Positions 61,296 to 64,000 of a DNA stretch of 64,000 nt are shown here, piece by piece. Origin of the DNA: Syntrophales bacterium (GTDB lineage: Bacteria > Desulfobacterota > Syntrophia > Syntrophales > UBA8958); the NCBI GenBank assembly GCA_026417625.1, contig JAOACW010000006.1:1-64000 (forward strand). Direction: 5' to 3'. The notes beneath the pieces are model-generated. The model was not told the origin of the DNA and searched no databases. It saw only the letters and a program-made list of their open reading frames with translations. Position 1 is the first letter of the stretch, and every line of letters begins with the position of its first letter. The position numbers and the translations under genes are program-made.

Positions 61296-64000
61296 TCAGA
61301 ACAGTTTTATAATCGTTGCGGCGGTAACAGCGGTGTTCATAAGTATTTGGGTTATGTCTCTAATTTCTCTAAGCCAGGCGATTGTTGTTATTTTTTCGGG
61401 AACTACGATGACGTCCCCAGGTTCAATTTGAGGGAACCTCTCTCTTCCAAAAGCAGTGAATTCCCAACGTTCTTTCCCTTCATCCCAGCTTATGATAGTG
61501 TCTTTAAGTTTGCGGGCGCTTCCATCAACCTTCAGTACAAATACGTTGTCTTCGTCGGCAAAAGTGGAGAATCCCCCCGAGGCCTTAATGTAGTCGATAT
61601 AAGACCACCGGCTGTTATAAACGTGGGTACCTTCAGACATGACAGCACCAATTACATTGACCACACTACTCTTCTGGGGAATGTAGAGCGTATCCCCGTC
61701 TTCCAGTTCGATGTCGTAGATGCTTCCCTTGAGCAAACGTGGATGGGCAAGGTGGATGGTCATTCTTCCTGTTGCTTTAAGTGACCTCATGTGATCGATC
61801 AGGCGTTGCTTCATTTGCATTTCCTGTGATTTTGCCTGGGCTTCTTCCGCTGTCAGTGAAGAAGCTATATACGTTGACGCCCCCGCTAGAAGTTCCCTTT
61901 CCATTCTCTTCGTCATATCTTCCAGGCTCTTCTGCTGTAGCTTGCGGACAGATTCCCGGGTAAAGTAAGCAGCCCTCAGATATGCCGTGGGAAGGTACCC
62001 TCCTGCCCTCTCGATGACTGAGGATAGACGCTCACCTTTTTGGATTGCGTATTTGCCCGGGAATCGGAACTCTCCCATAAGTGTCACGTACATGGTGGGA
62101 CCCCAGTTGGGTATACGTTTTACTAACAGATAGTCCCGGGGTTTCAGAAGGACGTTGTGCTCCGGGTCACCTGATAGGGCTTTCCGCAGGTTTATTACAC
62201 GTCTTTCTGTGCGCATGGTATTTTGTTCGTCTATGAACGAAGAGAAAAGCTCAGCTTCGTCGAGGTAAGCAGATTCCAGAGTATTCCCTGCCTTGAATAC
62301 TAGGTCTTTTACATACATATTTTCTGTGTATTGGTACTTTCCCGGTTTTGTAACTTCTCCATCGATTGTTACGAATTTATGTACTTCGTGTTCATAGATG
62401 GAGTGAATGGTTATCTTGTCCTCCTTTTCAAGAGGTATGTTGTGTTCTGGATCACCGGCCAAAGCTTTTTCTACGCTGAAGAAAAGTGTGTGGAGTTTTC
62501 CCGATGCATCCTTTCTTACTATTTGTGCCTTTTTGAGATAAGCCTCATTCGTAAGACCGCCGGATGCAAGAATGGCATCTCTCACCCGCATGTTATCCTC
62601 GAGCTTCAAACGGCAGGAGGGTCTCATCAAATTCTCGAATTCCAAAATCTTCGTTGCGTAGCTGCTCTCACCCGCGTTTTGTAGGGCAATTCTTAGTTGA
62701 AGTAATTTACCCGCGGGGGGCACCTTACCAGCATTAATTGTGGAATTTATTTCCCCTACCATTGCTGCGAGATCATTCATACCCCGGTTGGAGAGGTCCT
62801 TTTCCATTGACTGAAAGTAAAGTTGGGCGTTTTTTAGGGTTGTAAGAAATCCCGGAGTGCGGTTTTCAAGAACGTCACTACTCTCAGCATGACATTCTCC
62901 CCGTATTTCCCCTTCGACGGTAACATATGGTTTTTCCTCAAAGAACCATTTACTGAAAACATAGATCTCATCTTGAGGCATTAGTTCTATGTTGTGATTT
63001 TCATCTTTCGAAAAAAGAAGTGCTTTCAGATTAACAGGGACTAAAGTAGAATTCATTAGTGGTGGTTCTAATCGCTTTATCAGAGCGTAATCTAGATATG
63101 TTTCTGGCAGTAGTTCCTCAATTTTTACTACATCTCCGATTTTCATCCCTTTTTTGTATTCGTATTTCCCTGGACGTTTAACGTTGCCGTTCAAAGTAAC
63201 TATGTTAACGTCCATCTCTACAATGGGGAATACTTTTACGAGATCTCCATCCTGAAGTATAAAATTTTTGGCCTTTTCGAGGTTTTTGTCGTCAATGTCT
63301 ACTACTATCTGTTTTTCGTTTTTGACGATGCGTTCAACCTGGATCTGCCTTGTGTAAGCTGAAGGTATTATTCCCCCAGCGATATCGACTAGGTACTTTA
63401 AGTCGTGCTGCGTGGATAGTTCGTATATGGCTGGTCTTTTGACATGGCCGGCAATACCGACCAGTGGTCCTGTTACGGGAACAAAGATCACATCCCCTGC
63501 CATGAGTGTTACGTCCTTTGATTTGTCTCCTCTGAGGAAAAGGTCGTAGAGGTCAAGAGTTGTAATAGTTTCCCCTTTCCTTCGGAGTTGTATTTTGCGC
63601 ATTGAACCGATCTCTGTGGGTCCGCCTGCCAAGAGGAGAGCGTCTGTGATCGTTGCAAAGGAACCGATTGTATAAGCACCCGGTCGTCTAACATCACCGA
63701 GAACGAATATGGGTATTGTTTTGAGGGCACCCAGTGTTACATCAACATTTGTACCAACGATCTGTTCGGCTTGCTTTATGATCTGTTTGGACATCTCTTC
63801 GAAGGTCATTCCAGCCACGTAGAGTGGCCCAATTTGAGGAATGGTAATCTTCCCATCCCTGTCTACAATCAAGTTGTACTGAGCGTTTACACGGCCCCAA
63901 AGGAGTAATCTTACTTCATCTCCTGGCCCAATAACGTATTTCAGTGGTACCGGTATGTCAGAACGATCTGTCACAAGGCGAACTGCTGCCGTTTTGAAGA
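61296..64000 (-). CDS. multi-SLBB polysaccharide export protein (Wza/GfcE-like), 5' end outside window
   Basis: About 900 visible residues of a periplasmic/outer-membrane export protein. It opens with a polysaccharide-export domain (YVIGPGDEVRLLLWGRV..QYNLIVDRDGKITIPQIGPLYVAGMTFEEM), then at least six SLBB-like domains (for example VLGDVRRPGAYTIGS, LNGNVKRPGKYEYK, IDGEVTKPGKYQYT, LMGEFRFPGKYAIQ), a coiled-coil-like insertion, and a C-terminal membrane helix (IAWLREIRDITQILMNTAVTAATIIKLF). The first Met seen (63974) is unlikely to be the start because the frame stays open to the window edge. Wza-type proteins secrete capsule or exopolysaccharide through the outer membrane. Confidence 0.9.
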   Translation of the reverse strand, partial: FKTAAVRLVTDRSDIPVPLKYVIGPGDEVRLLLWGRVNAQYNLIVDRDGKITIPQIGPLYVAGMTFEEMSKQIIKQAEQIVGTNVDVTLGALKTIPIFVLGDVRRPGAYTIGSFATITDALLLAGGPTEIGSMRKIQLRRKGETITTLDLYDLFLRGDKSKDVTLMAGDVIFVPVTGPLVGIAGHVKRPAIYELSTQHDLKYLVDIAGGIIPSAYTRQIQVERIVKNEKQIVVDIDDKNLEKAKNFILQDGDLVKVFPIVEMDVNIVTLNGNVKRPGKYEYKKGMKIGDVVKIEELLPETYLDYALIKRLEPPLMNSTLVPVNLKALLFSKDENHNIELMPQDEIYVFSKWFFEEKPYVTVEGEIRGECHAESSDVLENRTPGFLTTLKNAQLYFQSMEKDLSNRGMNDLAAMVGEINSTINAGKVPPAGKLLQLRIALQNAGESSYATKILEFENLMRPSCRLKLEDNMRVRDAILASGGLTNEAYLKKAQIVRKDASGKLHTLFFSVEKALAGDPEHNIPLEKEDKITIHSIYEHEVHKFVTIDGEVTKPGKYQYTENMYVKDLVFKAGNTLESAYLDEAELFSSFIDEQNTMRTERRVINLRKALSGDPEHNVLLKPRDYLLVKRIPNWGPTMYVTLMGEFRFPGKYAIQKGERLSSVIERAGGYLPTAYLRAAYFTRESVRKLQQKSLEDMTKRMERELLAGASTYIASSLTAEEAQAKSQEMQMKQRLIDHMRSLKATGRMTIHLAHPRLLKGSIYDIELEDGDTLYIPQKSSVVNVIGAVMSEGTHVYNSRWSYIDYIKASGGFSTFADEDNVFVLKVDGSARKLKDTIISWDEGKERWEFTAFGRERFPQIEPGDVIVVPEKITTIAWLREIRDITQILMNTAVTAATIIKLF

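Noticed and set aside
1-64000. Search for a CRISPR array to partner the Cas6-like protein
   Set aside because: No set of regularly spaced direct repeats was seen anywhere in the window.

Overview
The window reads as chromosomal DNA of a Gram-negative, anaerobic-type member of the Desulfobacterota (old Deltaproteobacteria). Pointers are the two sigma-54 activator/histidine-kinase pairs, a TRAP transporter, PEP synthase, a DUF523-DUF1722 protein, a DUF3568 lipoprotein, outer-membrane export proteins (SLBB, YjbH) and a TonB-like protein. A/T content is moderate, and recognisable promoters are TTGACA/TATAAT-like. Genus cannot be told from the sequence. No phage, insertion sequence or CRISPR array was seen; almost everything is core housekeeping.

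Layout. 1-1.9 kb: partial PspC protein, a small possible ORF, tRNA-Gln and a secreted alpha/beta hydrolase. 1.9-7.5 kb: an operon-like row of sugar nucleotidyltransferase, maf, PLP-homeostasis protein, MBL hydrolase, purC, a TPR-like protein and dnaJ. 7.5-11.9 kb: lipoprotein, MltD-like transglycosylase, DUF523/DUF1722, GNAT, tandem Usp and a MORN-repeat gene that seems to lack a standard start codon. 11.85-13.14 kb: 1.3 kb without a supportable gene. 13.1-15.1 kb: an operon of DUF2784, an orphan Cas6-like RAMP protein with an endonuclease III-type cysteine motif, and an Smr-domain protein. 15.3-20.5 kb: methyltransferase, GpsA-like dehydrogenase, a tryptophan attenuator in front of a stand-alone trpB2, a Cys-rich small protein and rarA. 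20.7-23.9 kb: first kinase/NtrC-type pair. 23.9-35.4 kb: mixed metabolic genes, a CdaA-YbbR fusion, TonB-like protein, a beta-CASP protein with a changed metal motif, ABC-2 exporter, aminotransferase and RNase D. 35.4-38.2 kb: TRAP transporter. 38.9-48 kb: hisI-hisG-hisB-(lipoprotein)-hisA, HIT, yqeY, dnaG, rpoD, tRNA(CAU), zinc-ribbon protein and rnpB. 48-52.4 kb: ppsA, an output-less Cache protein and a lone atpE. 52.7-57.6 kb: second kinase/NtrC-type pair, engB and pyrF. 57.6-64 kb: a polysaccharide-secretion cluster (small Ala/Gly protein, YjbH, multi-SLBB Wza-like protein) running off the right edge.

Most notable: (1) a complete ribosome-mediated trp attenuator with three consecutive Trp codons and a five-segment relay of alternative hairpins; (2) at least four transcription units whose promoter places +1 on the start codon, suggesting leaderless mRNAs, including the trp leader peptide itself; (3) the Cas6-like/Smr operon without CRISPR and with a C-x6-C-x2-C-x5-C motif; (4) the fused diadenylate cyclase/YbbR protein; (5) an ATT-start candidate. 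All of this was read by eye, without database searches.
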